Numbered from the stretch's first letter, positions 1-8,444 are shown. The stretch is 64,000 nt of DNA from Deltaproteobacteria bacterium HGW-Deltaproteobacteria-18 (GCA_002841885.1 PHBE01000021.1:1-64000); one strand, 5' to 3'. Program-made: numbers and translations. Notes: generated by a model not told the origin, from the sequence alone.

Positions 1-101
1 GTGAAGTCGAAGCCGAAAATCCCCAGGCCCTGCGCACGGATTCCCGGGGACAGCAGGGCCGGCCGCCCCGGAAGCGCCCGCCGCGCAAACGCCGCAGATG
101 A
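1..101 (+). CDS. 3' end of an upstream gene (partial), basic C-terminal tail
   Basis: Reading from base 3, an open frame runs to a TGA at 99-101 and encodes 32 residues ending in a strongly basic tail (RPPRKRPPRKRRR). The stop overlaps the uvrC ATG as ATGA, the usual sign of translational coupling, which is the main reason to believe this frame rather than the GTG-initiated frame at base 1. Arg/Lys/Pro-rich tails are common on RNA-binding proteins such as helicases, but too little is present to name a family. Confidence 0.5.
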   Translation, partial: EVEAENPQALRTDSRGQQGRPPRKRPPRKRRR

Positions 102-1915
102 TCTCCCGCGAAATCCTGCCGACTTTTCCCACCTGCCCGGGCGTGTATCTGATGAAGAACGCCGCGGGCAGAATCATTTATGTGGGCAAGGCCAAGCATC
201 TGCGCCGTCGCCTGGCATCCTACTTTCAGCCGGACCATCGCATGCCGCCCAAGGTGCGGATCATGATGCCAAGGGTTGAGACTATCGACTATCTGTGCAC
301 GGCCACGGAAAAGGAGGCGTTGCTGCTTGAGGCGAGCCTGATCAAGAAGCACCGTCCGAAATACAACATCGTCCTGCGCGACGACAAGGAGTACGTCCTT
401 TTCTGCCTGTCCAGGAATCATCCGTTTCCGGCCCTGCGTTTGACCCGCAAGGTGCTGCGCGACGGATCCGTCTTTTTCGGCCCTTTCACCTCTGCCCTTG
501 CCGCGCGCGAAACCAAACGGGTCATTGATCGCCTTTTCCCGTTGCGCAAATGCCGGGACACGGTCTTTGCAAACCGCACCCGGCCCTGCCTGCAGTACCA
601 CATCGGGCGTTGTCTCGGGCCGTGCTGCCTGCCCGTCTCCGAAGAGGACTACCGACAGGTCGTGCGCAGGGTCGAGCTTTTCCTGTCTGGAAAATCCGAC
701 GAACTGATGGCCGGGCTGCAAACCCAGATGATGACCCTGGCCGATGCCCTTGATTTCGAGGGCGCGGCCCGGCTTCGGGACAGCATCCGCGCCCTGCGTG
801 AAACCGTGGAGCGTCAGGCGGCAGTGCTCTCCGACGGGCGCGATCTGGATGTCATCGGCGTGCATGGCAACGAGAACGGCGCGGCTCTGGCCATAGTCTT
901 TGTGCGCCAGGGACGCATCATTGACGGCCAGAGCTTCTGGTTTCCGGATGCGTCGGTGGAGACGCCCGAAGACCAGACCCGTCTTACGGACTCGTTTTCC
1001 ATGCAGTACTACACGCCCGAGCGTTTCATTCCGTCCCGGATCATCACGGCTTTTGGCGCTCTGGACCCGGCCCTGGAAGACGCCCTGGCCGACATGCGCG
1101 GTGGCAGGGTGAGTTTGGCCAAGGCGCGCGGTGATCAGGAGCGGCGTCTGGTCGATATCGCCGCAACCAACGCCAAGGCCCAGGCGACCCGCACGCGGCG
1201 CACCACGACAACTCCGGCCGAGCTTGGACGTGCGCTTGGCATGGACGGGGTCGTGGAGCGGATCGAGTGCGTGGACGCCTCGCACATCCAGGGCGAAGGC
1301 ATGCGCGTGGGCATGGTCGTCTTTGTTGACGGCCGCGAGGAGAAGAGCGCCTACCGCACGTATTCCTTTCCGGAACTGGAGGGCACTGCCGATGATTACC
1401 TGGCCCTGGCCTCGTTTGTCGCCCGTCGTCTCAAGTCCGGCCCGCCCTGGCCGGACCTGCTCCTGATCGATGGCGGCAAGGGCCAGTTGAGTAGTGTGGA
1501 GCGAGCCATGGCCGACAACGGGGCGGTGGACATTCCTCTGGCCGCCATCGCCAAGGGCGAGAGCCGCCGGGCCGGGGAACTGGGCGACGTCATATTCCGC
1601 CCTGGCCGTAAAAACCCTCTGGCCATTCGTCCCGGCAGCCCGGAGATGCTGCTTTTGCAACATGTCCGAGACACCGCCCACCGCTACATCATCTCCCGTC
1701 TGCGCCGCCACAAGCGCGCCGCGCAACTCTCATCGGAGCTTGACAAGTTGTCGGGAGTCGGTCCCAAAACCGCCCGGCTCCTATGGGAGCATTTCGGTTC
1801 GGTCGAGGCCATGATCCGCGCCGAGGTCGAAGAGCTGGCGTCCTTGCCGGGCCTTGGCCCCAAAAAGGCTTCGACGCTGCACGCAAGCCTGAAGTCTTTG
1901 CTCAAAACAGATTAG
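98..1915 (+). CDS. uvrC: UvrABC excinuclease subunit C
   Basis: Nucleotide excision repair endonuclease that makes the incisions on both sides of a lesion after UvrA/UvrB recognition. The 605-residue length is normal. The N-terminus has the GIY-YIG nuclease core (PGVYLM, then IIYVGKAKHLRRRL, about residues 10-90). A UVR motif lies near residues 205-240 (LADALDFEGAARLRDSIRAL). The RNase H-like second nuclease follows (ECVDASHIQGEGMRVGMVVF, DLLLIDGGKGQL), and the end has tandem helix-hairpin-helix motifs (LSGVGPKTARLLWEHFGS, LASLPGLGPKKA). The ATG overlaps the stop of the upstream gene, so it is probably co-transcribed with it. No terminator is evident in the roughly 230 bp AT-richer gap that follows. 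Confidence 0.97.
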   Translation: MISREILPTFPTCPGVYLMKNAAGRIIYVGKAKHLRRRLASYFQPDHRMPPKVRIMMPRVETIDYLCTATEKEALLLEASLIKKHRPKYNIVLRDDKEYVLFCLSRNHPFPALRLTRKVLRDGSVFFGPFTSALAARETKRVIDRLFPLRKCRDTVFANRTRPCLQYHIGRCLGPCCLPVSEEDYRQVVRRVELFLSGKSDELMAGLQTQMMTLADALDFEGAARLRDSIRALRETVERQAAVLSDGRDLDVIGVHGNENGAALAIVFVRQGRIIDGQSFWFPDASVETPEDQTRLTDSFSMQYYTPERFIPSRIITAFGALDPALEDALADMRGGRVSLAKARGDQERRLVDIAATNAKAQATRTRRTTTTPAELGRALGMDGVVERIECVDASHIQGEGMRVGMVVFVDGREEKSAYRTYSFPELEGTADDYLALASFVARRLKSGPPWPDLLLIDGGKGQLSSVERAMADNGAVDIPLAAIAKGESRRAGELGDVIFRPGRKNPLAIRPGSPEMLLLQHVRDTAHRYIISRLRRHKRAAQLSSELDKLSGVGPKTARLLWEHFGSVEAMIRAEVEELASLPGLGPKKASTLHASLKSLLKTD

Positions 1916-2145
1916 GCTCCTTCTTTATAAAGCTCCCGCCTTTTACGCCTGAATTCCCATCCTTTCCTTTGCATTTTTTTCACAATATCAGTTTGTGTAT
2001 TGTTTTTTTCGGCATAATTCTGACGTTTTAAGTCCGATTTGTTTTGAACAATGAGTTCTTGGGTTGCCTGAATTGTATTTTATGGTACAAAATTGTCTGA
2101 AATGAATTTCTCCTTGTTTTCCACTTCAGTTTTTATGGAGGAACT

Positions 2146-3774
2146 ATGAATCAGACGTTATGGAAGGCAGTCCTTTGCGGTGCTCTTGCCTTTTGTCTCT
2201 GGCCCGTTGGATCTTGGGCCCAGCAGGAGGATGACAGCGAAGCGCCGGGCCGGGCGCTGGCGCGGCAGACCGTCAAGAATGACGCCCAGAAATGGATCAC
2301 CGCCGACCACTCTCAACATCCCATCTTGAAACAGGAATTCGCGAGTCCCGAGGATGTGACCAAGGCCTGCCTGACCTGCCACAATCAGGCCGCCATGCAG
2401 CTTCACAAAACCATTCACTGGACCTGGAAGGATCCGGCCGACCCCAGCGGTGATACGGGCAAGGGCGGAATTTCGGTCAACAATTTCTGCATCAGCGTGG
2501 GGTCCAACGAGCCTCGCTGCACTTCCTGTCATATCGGCTACGGGTGGAAGGATAAGAATTTCGATTTCAGCAAGGCCGAAACGGTGGACTGTCTCGTCTG
2601 CCACGAGCAGACCGGCACCTATAAAAAATTTCCGACCAAGGCCGGATATCCCGTCACCGAAGCGACCATGTTCGACGGCAAGACGGAGTTCCTGCCTCCG
2701 GATTACAACGCTGTGGCGCAGTCGGTGGGCCGGCCGGGTCGCGACAATTGCGGCACCTGCCATTTTTACGGAGGCGGCGGTGACGCGGTGAAGCACGGTG
2801 ATCTGGACTCGTCCATGGCCATGCCCAACAAACAGCTCGACGTGCACATGGGTACGGATGGTCAGAACTTCGACTGCAGCCGCTGCCATACCACCAATGC
2901 GCACAACATCGCCGGCCGTATCTATGCCACTCCGGCTTCCAAGGAACGCAAGAGTCTCCTGGAAGACGATCTGACACCCAAGATCATGTGCGAATCCTGC
3001 CACGGGGCCCAGCCGCACAAGACGAACCAGAAGGCCAATGACCACACCGACAAGGTCTCCTGTCAGGCCTGCCACATCCCGACGTATGCCCGCATCAACC
3101 CGACCAAGATGCATTGGGACTGGTCCGCGGCCGGGGACAAGAAACGGGAAGTGAAGAAGGACGAGTTCGGCAAGTCCGATTACGATCCCAAGAAAGGCTC
3201 CTTCATCTGGGGCAAGAACATGGTTCCGCGTTACGAATGGTTCAACGGTTCCATCCGGGGCACCACGGCCCGGGACGTGATCGATCCGTCCTCCACGGTG
3301 CGTGTTTCCTGGCCCATTGGCGACATCAGCGACCCCAATTCGCGCATCTTCCCTTTCAAGGTGCACACCGGCAAGACCCCTTACGACAAGGTCAACAAGA
3401 CCATGGTCATCCCCAAGCTCTTCGGCCCCAAGGGATCGGGCGCCTATTGGGCCGACTCCGACTGGAACAGGGCCATCGCAATCGGACAGGAATACAACGA
3501 ACTTCCCTACAGCGGCGAATATGATTTCGTGGATACGGAATACGTGTTTCCCATTACCCACATGGTCGCGCCCAAGGAACAGGCCGTGGCCTGTGTGGAA
3601 TGTCATGCCAAGGGCGGCAGGCTCGAACACCTCGAAGGCTTCTACATGCCTGGCCGCGATTCGGTGCAACTGCTGAACATGGGCGGTTGGGCCATGGTTG
3701 CGGCCTCGGCCCTGGGTGTCGTGCTGCACGGACTGGGGCGTTTCTTGAGCAGCGTCGGACGTCGCAAGGAGTAA
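2146..3774 (+). CDS. Octaheme tetrathionate reductase-family cytochrome c (OTR-like), membrane anchored
   Basis: A 542-residue multiheme cytochrome with a Sec signal peptide (about residues 1-25, cleavage likely after SWA) and exactly eight CxxCH sites: CLTCH, CTSCH, CLVCH, CGTCH, CSRCH, CESCH, CQACH and CVECH. The number, spacing and surrounding sequence match the octaheme tetrathionate reductase family, periplasmic enzymes that can reduce tetrathionate and, in vitro, nitrite and hydroxylamine. A hydrophobic C-terminal helix (about 507-530) followed by RRKE suggests the protein stays attached to the membrane. A good ribosome site (GGAGGAAC) precedes the ATG. The cytochrome b gene starts 4 bases after the stop, so electrons from quinol could reach the hemes through that subunit. 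The true substrate cannot be read from sequence. Confidence 0.9.
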   Translation: MNQTLWKAVLCGALAFCLWPVGSWAQQEDDSEAPGRALARQTVKNDAQKWITADHSQHPILKQEFASPEDVTKACLTCHNQAAMQLHKTIHWTWKDPADPSGDTGKGGISVNNFCISVGSNEPRCTSCHIGYGWKDKNFDFSKAETVDCLVCHEQTGTYKKFPTKAGYPVTEATMFDGKTEFLPPDYNAVAQSVGRPGRDNCGTCHFYGGGGDAVKHGDLDSSMAMPNKQLDVHMGTDGQNFDCSRCHTTNAHNIAGRIYATPASKERKSLLEDDLTPKIMCESCHGAQPHKTNQKANDHTDKVSCQACHIPTYARINPTKMHWDWSAAGDKKREVKKDEFGKSDYDPKKGSFIWGKNMVPRYEWFNGSIRGTTARDVIDPSSTVRVSWPIGDISDPNSRIFPFKVHTGKTPYDKVNKTMVIPKLFGPKGSGAYWADSDWNRAIAIGQEYNELPYSGEYDFVDTEYVFPITHMVAPKEQAVACVECHAKGGRLEHLEGFYMPGRDSVQLLNMGGWAMVAASALGVVLHGLGRFLSSVGRRKE

Positions 3775-3778
3775 TGAC

Positions 3779-4420
3779 ATGAGCACAAAAAAGAAAATCT
3801 ACCTGTACACGCGATTCGAGCGGTTCTGGCATTGGGTGCAGTCCCTGCTCATTTTCCTGCTCCTCTTGACCGGCTTCGAGGTTCATGGCGCCTTCACGCT
3901 CTTCGGTTTTCAGAAAGCGGTGGAGTACCACAACTACCTTGGCCTGACCTGGGTCATCCTCTTCATCTTCATCGTCTTCTGGGTCGTGACCACGGGTGAA
4001 TGGCGGCAGTACATCCCTACCACCAAGAAGCTCTTCGAGGTCATAGGCTACTATTCATCGGGCATTTTCAAAGGCCTTCCCCACCCGGTCAAGAAGTCCA
4101 AACAAGCCAAGCACAATCCCCTGCAGCGGCTGACCTACCTTGGCCTCACGGCGATCCTGCTGACGCTGCAGATGGGCACGGGCCTTCTCTACTGGCTCTA
4201 CAACGACTGGGCCATCTGGGACCTGACCTTCCTGGACCTGCGCCTGCTGGCGCTGATCCACCTGGCCTGTGCCTTCGCCATCCTGGCTTTCATCATAATC
4301 CACGTCTACATGACCACCACCGGGCACACCCTGACCAGCCACATCTCGGCCATGTTCAGCGGCTGGGAAGAAGTGGAAGATGGTGAAGTGGCGGACTGGG
4401 AAGTGCACGAAAAACGATAG
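3779..4420 (+). CDS. Cytochrome b561-type membrane subunit, partner of the octaheme cytochrome
   Basis: A 213-residue integral membrane protein with about four transmembrane helices and histidines placed as heme b ligands (FERFWHWVQSLL near residue 18, VEYHNYLGLTW, LALIHLACAF, FIIIHVYMTTTGH). This is the pattern of thiosulfate-reductase/formate-dehydrogenase type cytochrome b subunits, which oxidise menaquinol and pass electrons to a periplasmic partner. It begins 4 bases after the octaheme cytochrome stop, with AAGGAG as ribosome site inside the end of that gene. Together they look like a two-gene quinol-linked reductase. The C-terminal tail is acidic and cytoplasmic in the simplest topology. 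Confidence 0.88.
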   Translation: MSTKKKIYLYTRFERFWHWVQSLLIFLLLLTGFEVHGAFTLFGFQKAVEYHNYLGLTWVILFIFIVFWVVTTGEWRQYIPTTKKLFEVIGYYSSGIFKGLPHPVKKSKQAKHNPLQRLTYLGLTAILLTLQMGTGLLYWLYNDWAIWDLTFLDLRLLALIHLACAFAILAFIIIHVYMTTTGHTLTSHISAMFSGWEEVEDGEVADWEVHEKR

Positions 4421-4436
4421 AATTCTCCCTCCAAAC

Positions 4437-4484
4437 GCAAAACCGCGGTCTGCCTGGTGGCGGCCCGCGGTTTTGCTTTTTTTT
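4437..4484 (+). terminator. Rho-independent terminator after the octaheme cytochrome operon
   Basis: Perfect 12-bp arms (GCAAAACCGCGG at 4437-4448 and CCGCGGTTTTGC at 4465-4476) are separated by 16 bases and followed by eight T residues. It lies 16 bases after the cytochrome b stop. Confidence 0.93.
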
Positions 4485-4637
4485 GTTTTTGAAAAGTCAA
4501 CGATAGATAGCTTTACGTGCAATGAGCATACAAATTGCGAAAGCAGGAGTCGGGGCAGGGCGAGGAACTTTCTAGGCCCGATAGCGACGACCCGGCCCAT
4601 GTTTTGCTCCGGGACGTCGCTGCCGAGTAGGACAAAA

Positions 4638-5135
4638 TCAGATCATTCCCGTCTTCTTGAGTGCCGTGGCCGCGAACATGCCGCCTAATGCGCCGCCCGC
4701 GGCCTGGATCACGTTGGGCAGAATCTCCGCCACCGCGCCCTGCAGACCGATGTTGGGCATCATCACCTCGCCGATGAAGTACGCTCCGACCATGGCCAGT
4801 CCACCAAGGCCGAGCATGATGTAGCGAGCGACTCCGACCCTGCTTGCGGCCACGGCGGCCAGCGCGCCTTCCGCGCCCTTGGCGACGAGCGTCAGGGGGG
4901 CGAAGACCGCGAATCCGCCCAGAATGTCGGCCAGGGCCGAACCGATGCCGCACGCGGCCAGCGCCCATACCACTCCCTGTTTCGGATTCATGAAGCCAAG
5001 GACCAGTCCGCCGAAGACCACGGCCACATCTCCCACGTTGAAATACCCCCGGCTTGGCAGCGGGATGCGTACGAAGAGGGTGGTCAGACAGGTCAGGGCC
5101 ACGATGGACAGGGCGGCGATCTTGATATTTTTCAT
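4638..5135 (-). CDS. ECF transporter S component (substrate-binding membrane protein)
   Basis: A 165-residue, very hydrophobic protein with about five or six membrane segments. The pattern FVRIPLPSRGYFNVGD, GFMNPKQGVVWALAACGIGS followed by ALADILGG, and TLVAKGAEG is typical of the ECF S-component group first described for riboflavin (Pfam ECF-ribofla_trS). These proteins capture a vitamin or similar small molecule outside and need an ATPase/T-protein module to release it inside. It is the last gene of a four-gene minus-strand run (half-ATPase, half-ATPase, T-like, S) and overlaps the T-like gene by 4 bases. No riboswitch was recognised upstream of the operon, so the substrate is unknown. Confidence 0.8.
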   Translation of the reverse strand: MKNIKIAALSIVALTCLTTLFVRIPLPSRGYFNVGDVAVVFGGLVLGFMNPKQGVVWALAACGIGSALADILGGFAVFAPLTLVAKGAEGALAAVAASRVGVARYIMLGLGGLAMVGAYFIGEVMMPNIGLQGAVAEILPNVIQAAGGALGGMFAATALKKTGMI

Positions 5136-5728
5136 TTTTCTTTCCTCAGATGTAGTGTGCGGTGGTCAAACAGGGCCTGGGTCTTTTCGGCATGGCTGTA
5201 AATGCTGATGTAGGCGGCCACGATGACCGCGCAGAGCCGCTGGAACCTGGCTCCGCGGCGGCCTTCGAAATGCGGGGTCAGGTCCATGAAAAAGCGGTAA
5301 CGGTGTAGCAGCGGAGTACATTTTTCCATCACGGCCTTCAAGACGATGGCGTTGCGTCGCCCCCCCGCGCCGAGCGGAAGATGGACGAGATCGCGGAAGG
5401 TGATGGCTTCAAGGCCGAGCTTCACTGCCAGGAAGGAGTTGGGAAAGACCACGGCCTTTATGAGCGAATCATGAATCCAGTCGTTGCGACCAAGCAGCTC
5501 GGCCCACTGAAAAATCGCACCGAAAAGGGTCAGGGACAGCACAAAGGGCAGGATGAACCACACGGCCTGCATGGTTCCCCTAAGGCCATTCCTCCAGATG
5601 CTGACAGCCAGGAAAGCAAGCAGCAGCCCGGCCTGCAAATCCACCTGCTCATACCCGGCCCCGAAGACGAAAAACCGGAAATAGGTTCCGAGCAGACCGA
5701 AGATAACGAGCAGCTTCAACGTGGCCAT
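5132..5728 (-). CDS. ECF transporter T-like membrane protein (CbiQ/EcfT family, divergent)
   Basis: A 198-residue protein from the preferred start MATLKLL at 5728, which overlaps the end of the upstream half-ATPase by 13 bases; the longer frame to 5809 would run far into that gene. The N-terminal half has four hydrophobic helices. The middle contains EAITFRDLVHLPLG, which resembles the conserved EcfT segment before its coupling helices, and the end has a basic helix with GRRGARFQRL in place of the usual Ala-Arg-Gly motifs. In known ECF importers this subunit connects the ATPases to the S protein. Assignment rests on position between the ATPase halves and the S component as much as on sequence. 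Confidence 0.68.
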   Translation of the reverse strand: MATLKLLVIFGLLGTYFRFFVFGAGYEQVDLQAGLLLAFLAVSIWRNGLRGTMQAVWFILPFVLSLTLFGAIFQWAELLGRNDWIHDSLIKAVVFPNSFLAVKLGLEAITFRDLVHLPLGAGGRRNAIVLKAVMEKCTPLLHRYRFFMDLTPHFEGRRGARFQRLCAVIVAAYISIYSHAEKTQALFDHRTLHLRKEK

Positions 5729-6234
5729 AACTGTGTGAGCCTCAAGGTTACGTTCTTTCCCTGCTGTCGGTCGAAGACCAGTTCGAAGCCGTGGGGAAAT
5801 TCGGTGCATATCTCACGGCGCGGCAGATGCGAGACTTGTATGACCCAGCTGAACCCGGGCAGGTTCAGGGCCTGCATCTGCTCGTCGCTGACGTATTTGT
5901 CGAATTCATCGAGGATGATGATTTCCCGGCATCCGCTGGTCCTGACCCAGGCCACGGTCATGTCCGCCAGGGTTTCGGGGACATCGTGCCCGAGCAGCGC
6001 CAGGGTGGTGCGGATGGTGTTCTGCTGCAGGTCCATGTCCTGGGCCAGATAGAGCAGGCTGTGTTTCCTGCGCAGGTTCGGGATGAGGACATGCTCCAGA
6101 AAGGTGCTCTTGCCCGCGCCGTTGTCCCCGCTCAGATAAAGGCAGCTGTGCTGCGGCAATTCAAGAGGGCGGTCGAGGACGAAGTTCAGCCCTGCATGCG
6201 TGACAGGAAAGGTTTGTGCGGCGAGTTCAAGCAT
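5716..6234 (-). CDS. ABC-type ATPase half carrying Walker A/Q-loop/Walker B/H-switch but no signature motif
   Basis: A 172-residue ATP-binding protein. Visible motifs are Walker A GDNGAGKST (36-44), Q-loop Gln65 in LLYLAQDMDL, Walker B EIIILDE (104-110) and an H-switch His136 in VIQVSHL. The ABC signature LSGGQ is absent, and only about 40 residues separate the Q-loop from Walker B where a normal ABC domain has about twice that, so most of the helical subdomain is missing. It overlaps the upstream gene, which has the missing signature, by 8 bases and the downstream T-like gene by 13. The pair plausibly makes one composite ATP site of an ECF-type importer. A simple degraded gene is less likely because all four motifs present are intact. 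Confidence 0.75.
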   Translation of the reverse strand: MLELAAQTFPVTHAGLNFVLDRPLELPQHSCLYLSGDNGAGKSTFLEHVLIPNLRRKHSLLYLAQDMDLQQNTIRTTLALLGHDVPETLADMTVAWVRTSGCREIIILDEFDKYVSDEQMQALNLPGFSWVIQVSHLPRREICTEFPHGFELVFDRQQGKNVTLRLTQLWPR

Positions 6235-6628
6235 GGTCGGTCACGAGTTTGGGTCCTTTTTCCGTCAGGGATGAAAGCGAGGCGGCCGGAAGCAGGGCGG
6301 TGAATCTGTCCAGAAGCAGGTCTCGATTGCGGGGGGACAGGGTCTCGAGCACATGGACCAGAAGGATGGAAAGCTTTTCCTTGGGCAGCAGGTTCATGAG
6401 CAGCAGGCAGCAGATGATGCTCTGCTCACCCCCTGAATAGGACGAAAGCTTGCGGCCGTGTTCCAGCTCCAGGCCGAAGCGCGAGCACTCCCGGGCGATG
6501 GTGGAAAAAATTCCGTCGTCCGCTCCAAGAAGCAGGATTTCATCCTCAAGGGTGGTGCCTACGAAGAGATTGTGCGTGTCGATGACACAATAGTCGCGGC
6601 CATATTCCGCAAGGGTCGCGAAGCTCAT
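6227..6628 (-). CDS. ABC-type ATPase half carrying the signature motif but no Walker A
   Basis: A 133-residue protein that starts where the Q-loop strand of an ABC domain would be (VIDTHNLFVGTTLEDEILLL resembles the segment just after the Q-loop) and contains a clear signature SSYSGGEQ (62-69). The Walker B position reads SILLVHVLETLSPRNRD, so the Asp-Glu pair is replaced by Val-His and the D-loop by ETLS. No Walker A exists in the protein, nor in the roughly 70 bases before the divergent Nudix gene. It is the first gene of the ECF-like operon. The most economical reading is a non-catalytic partner that supplies the signature to the 172-residue half. A 5'-truncated gene is the alternative. 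Confidence 0.7.
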   Translation of the reverse strand: MSFATLAEYGRDYCVIDTHNLFVGTTLEDEILLLGADDGIFSTIARECSRFGLELEHGRKLSSYSGGEQSIICCLLLMNLLPKEKLSILLVHVLETLSPRNRDLLLDRFTALLPAASLSSLTEKGPKLVTDHA

Positions 6629-6699
6629 CGGCGCATCCCTGCTCGACTGGGGCTTGTTTTACTTGACTGGGGCTGGCGGTGGTGCAAAAGAGTTGTCCC

Positions 6700-7116
6700 A
6701 TGATAAAATACAGTATCGAATGCTGGCTTTACAACGATCTGGAAGACCGATTTCTGCTGCTGCGCTGCCCCGTTACCCATCGCCACGACGAATACTGGCA
6801 ACCCGTGACCGGAGGCCGAGGCCCCGACGAGCCCTGCACCGAGGCCTGTCTGCGTGAAGTTCTGGAGGAGACGGGCGTTGCGCTGACGGAGGAGCAGCTG
6901 GAGGTGGTCATCCCCGAGTTCTCCTTCTGCATTCCCGACGCGCGTATCGAGCTGCGCAAGCCCATCTATCTGGCGCGGGTAAGAACCGAGAAGGTGGTCC
7001 TCTCCGTGGAGCATATCGCGTATTACTGGTTTGACGCCCAGGATGTCGGTGCCCATCTGCACTGGGATTCCAACCGGGAATCGTTTCGCAAGGTTCTGGC
7101 CCACACCCGTTCCTAA
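6700..7116 (+). CDS. Nudix hydrolase (dATP/diadenosine-type pyrophosphohydrolase family)
   Basis: A 138-residue protein from MIKYSIECW; a GTG 21 bases upstream is in frame but has no better ribosome site. The Nudix box is perfect: G-x5-E-x7-REVLEETGV in the segment GGRGPDEPCTEACLREVLEE. The family cleaves nucleoside diphosphates linked to another group, typically for house-cleaning. The overall size and the RFLLLRCPVTHRHDEYWQP lead resemble NudB-like enzymes, but the substrate is not predictable. The gene is divergent from the ECF-like operon and convergent with the thioredoxin gene, whose stop codon overlaps its own. Confidence 0.85.
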   Translation: MIKYSIECWLYNDLEDRFLLLRCPVTHRHDEYWQPVTGGRGPDEPCTEACLREVLEETGVALTEEQLEVVIPEFSFCIPDARIELRKPIYLARVRTEKVVLSVEHIAYYWFDAQDVGAHLHWDSNRESFRKVLAHTRS

Positions 7117-7679
7117 TCGACCTTCGCTTTGGACAGGGCATCAAGATAGGCCACGATCTCCGGCGCATCCCACTGGGCCATGCCCGTATGCGCGAAGACC
7201 ACGCGGCCTTCGCGATTGAATATGTACGTCGTGGGCAAAGCCTCGGCATCCAGTTCCGGCGGCACGGACGAGGTAAATACGTACAGGGGCATGGTCAGGG
7301 ATTCAGCCAGAGGGTCCTTGCGCACTTCCGCTGCGGTTTCCTTGCTGATGCAGAGCACCCGGACCCTGTCATCGTCCTGAAAATTCTTCCACAGATTCTC
7401 CAGAAACGGCATCTCCGTCCGGCACGGCGGGCACCAGGTGGCCCACAGATTGATGACCACGACCTTGCCCTGCAGGTCTTCAAAGGCAACGCTTTTCCCT
7501 TCAAGATCGGCAAAAGTCCCGTGCAGGTCTCCAAGGAGGGTCATGCGCGGCAGGGTCGCGCCGTCATCGGCCGTGCTGACCCCGCTCACGAGCAGCAAGG
7601 CCGCTCCCGCCTCCAGTAGCAGCAACAGCAGGACCGAGCACAAAAATCCGGTAATTGGTTTGCTTGCGAGGCTATTCAT
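7113..7679 (-). CDS. TlpA/ResA-like thioredoxin, membrane anchored
   Basis: A 188-residue protein with an N-terminal hydrophobic helix (about residues 10-32) that anchors it or exports it, and a thioredoxin fold with active site WATWCPPCRTEMPF. The cis-Pro region is ALPTTYIFNREGRVV. Family members act as periplasmic thiol-disulfide reductants, often in cytochrome c maturation or disulfide repair, which fits the many CxxCH proteins encoded nearby. It reads the same way as the pseudouridine synthase gene just upstream (12-base gap), so the two are probably co-transcribed. Confidence 0.88.
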   Translation of the reverse strand: MNSLASKPITGFLCSVLLLLLLEAGAALLLVSGVSTADDGATLPRMTLLGDLHGTFADLEGKSVAFEDLQGKVVVINLWATWCPPCRTEMPFLENLWKNFQDDDRVRVLCISKETAAEVRKDPLAESLTMPLYVFTSSVPPELDAEALPTTYIFNREGRVVFAHTGMAQWDAPEIVAYLDALSKAKVD

Positions 7680-7691
7680 GTGTCTCCATGG

Positions 7692-8444
7692 TCAGTTCAG
7701 ACCAAGGCTTGATTTCAGGGTCTGGATTTCGGCCTCCGTCAAGGCACGCCATTTCCCGGGCTCAAGATTACCCAGGAACAACGGTCCCAATTCCACCCGG
7801 CGCAGGCGCAGGATGGTCAGCCCAAGGTCGCGGCACATGCGGCGGATCTGACGGTTCACGCCCTGGCGCAGGGTCATGCGCATGAGCGTTGCCCCATTGG
7901 CGTCCATCGTTGTCTCGACCTCCACCGGCGCCAGCCGTTCCCCTTCCTGCAGGCGCATGCCCTGCCGCATGATGCGTAGGGATTTCTCCGTCACCGCCTC
8001 GCGCACCAGCACTTCATATTTTTTAGGATGCTCGTAGCTTGGATGCGTCAGGCGCAGTGTGACCTCGCCGTCATTGGTCAGCAGCAGCAGACCTTCCGAC
8101 ATGTAATCAAGCCGTCCCACGGGAAAGAGTCGCTGTGTGCGAAGCTCTTCGGGCAGCAGATCCACGACGGTCTTGCGGCCCTGTGGGTCATTGACCGTGG
8201 TCACGGTGTGCACGGGCTTGTGCAGCATGATATAGGCGCAGGAGGCGTCCTGCTTGGCCGAGATCGGGGCGCCGTCAAGGAGCACCGTATCCTGGCCGGG
8301 TATGACCCTGGTCCCGGGCTCGCGCTGGATGAGTCCGTTCACGCAGACTCGTCCGCCCTGGATCAGGGCGTCTGCTCCGCGACGGGAGGCCATGCCGGCA
8401 TCGGCAAGAAATTTGTTCAAACGAATGGGGCTGTTTTCTGGCAT
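7692..8444 (-). CDS. Pseudouridine synthase, RsuA/RluB/E/F family
   Basis: A 250-residue enzyme from MPENSPIRLNKFL; a longer in-frame start at 8519 adds 25 residues unlike the family. The N-terminus is an S4 RNA-binding domain (IRLNKFLADAGMASRRGADA). The catalytic motif is GRLDYMSEGLLLLTNDG with the nucleophilic Asp, and NRQIRRMCRDLGL near the C-terminus is also typical. The size suggests an RluB-like enzyme acting on 23S rRNA, but RsuA-type activity on 16S rRNA cannot be excluded. It probably shares a transcript with the tlpA-like gene downstream. Confidence 0.9.
   Translation of the reverse strand: MPENSPIRLNKFLADAGMASRRGADALIQGGRVCVNGLIQREPGTRVIPGQDTVLLDGAPISAKQDASCAYIMLHKPVHTVTTVNDPQGRKTVVDLLPEELRTQRLFPVGRLDYMSEGLLLLTNDGEVTLRLTHPSYEHPKKYEVLVREAVTEKSLRIMRQGMRLQEGERLAPVEVETTMDANGATLMRMTLRQGVNRQIRRMCRDLGLTILRLRRVELGPLFLGNLEPGKWRALTEAEIQTLKSSLGLN

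Noticed and set aside
2073-2090. TTGTA-N8-TACAA inverted repeat before the octaheme cytochrome gene
   Set aside because: Arms are only 5 bp and pairing does not extend, so it may be chance in an AT-rich gap.
2158-3786. 542-codon open frame antisense to the octaheme cytochrome
   Set aside because: It mirrors the real gene almost exactly, has no recognisable domain, and the opposite strand has eight heme sites and a signal peptide.
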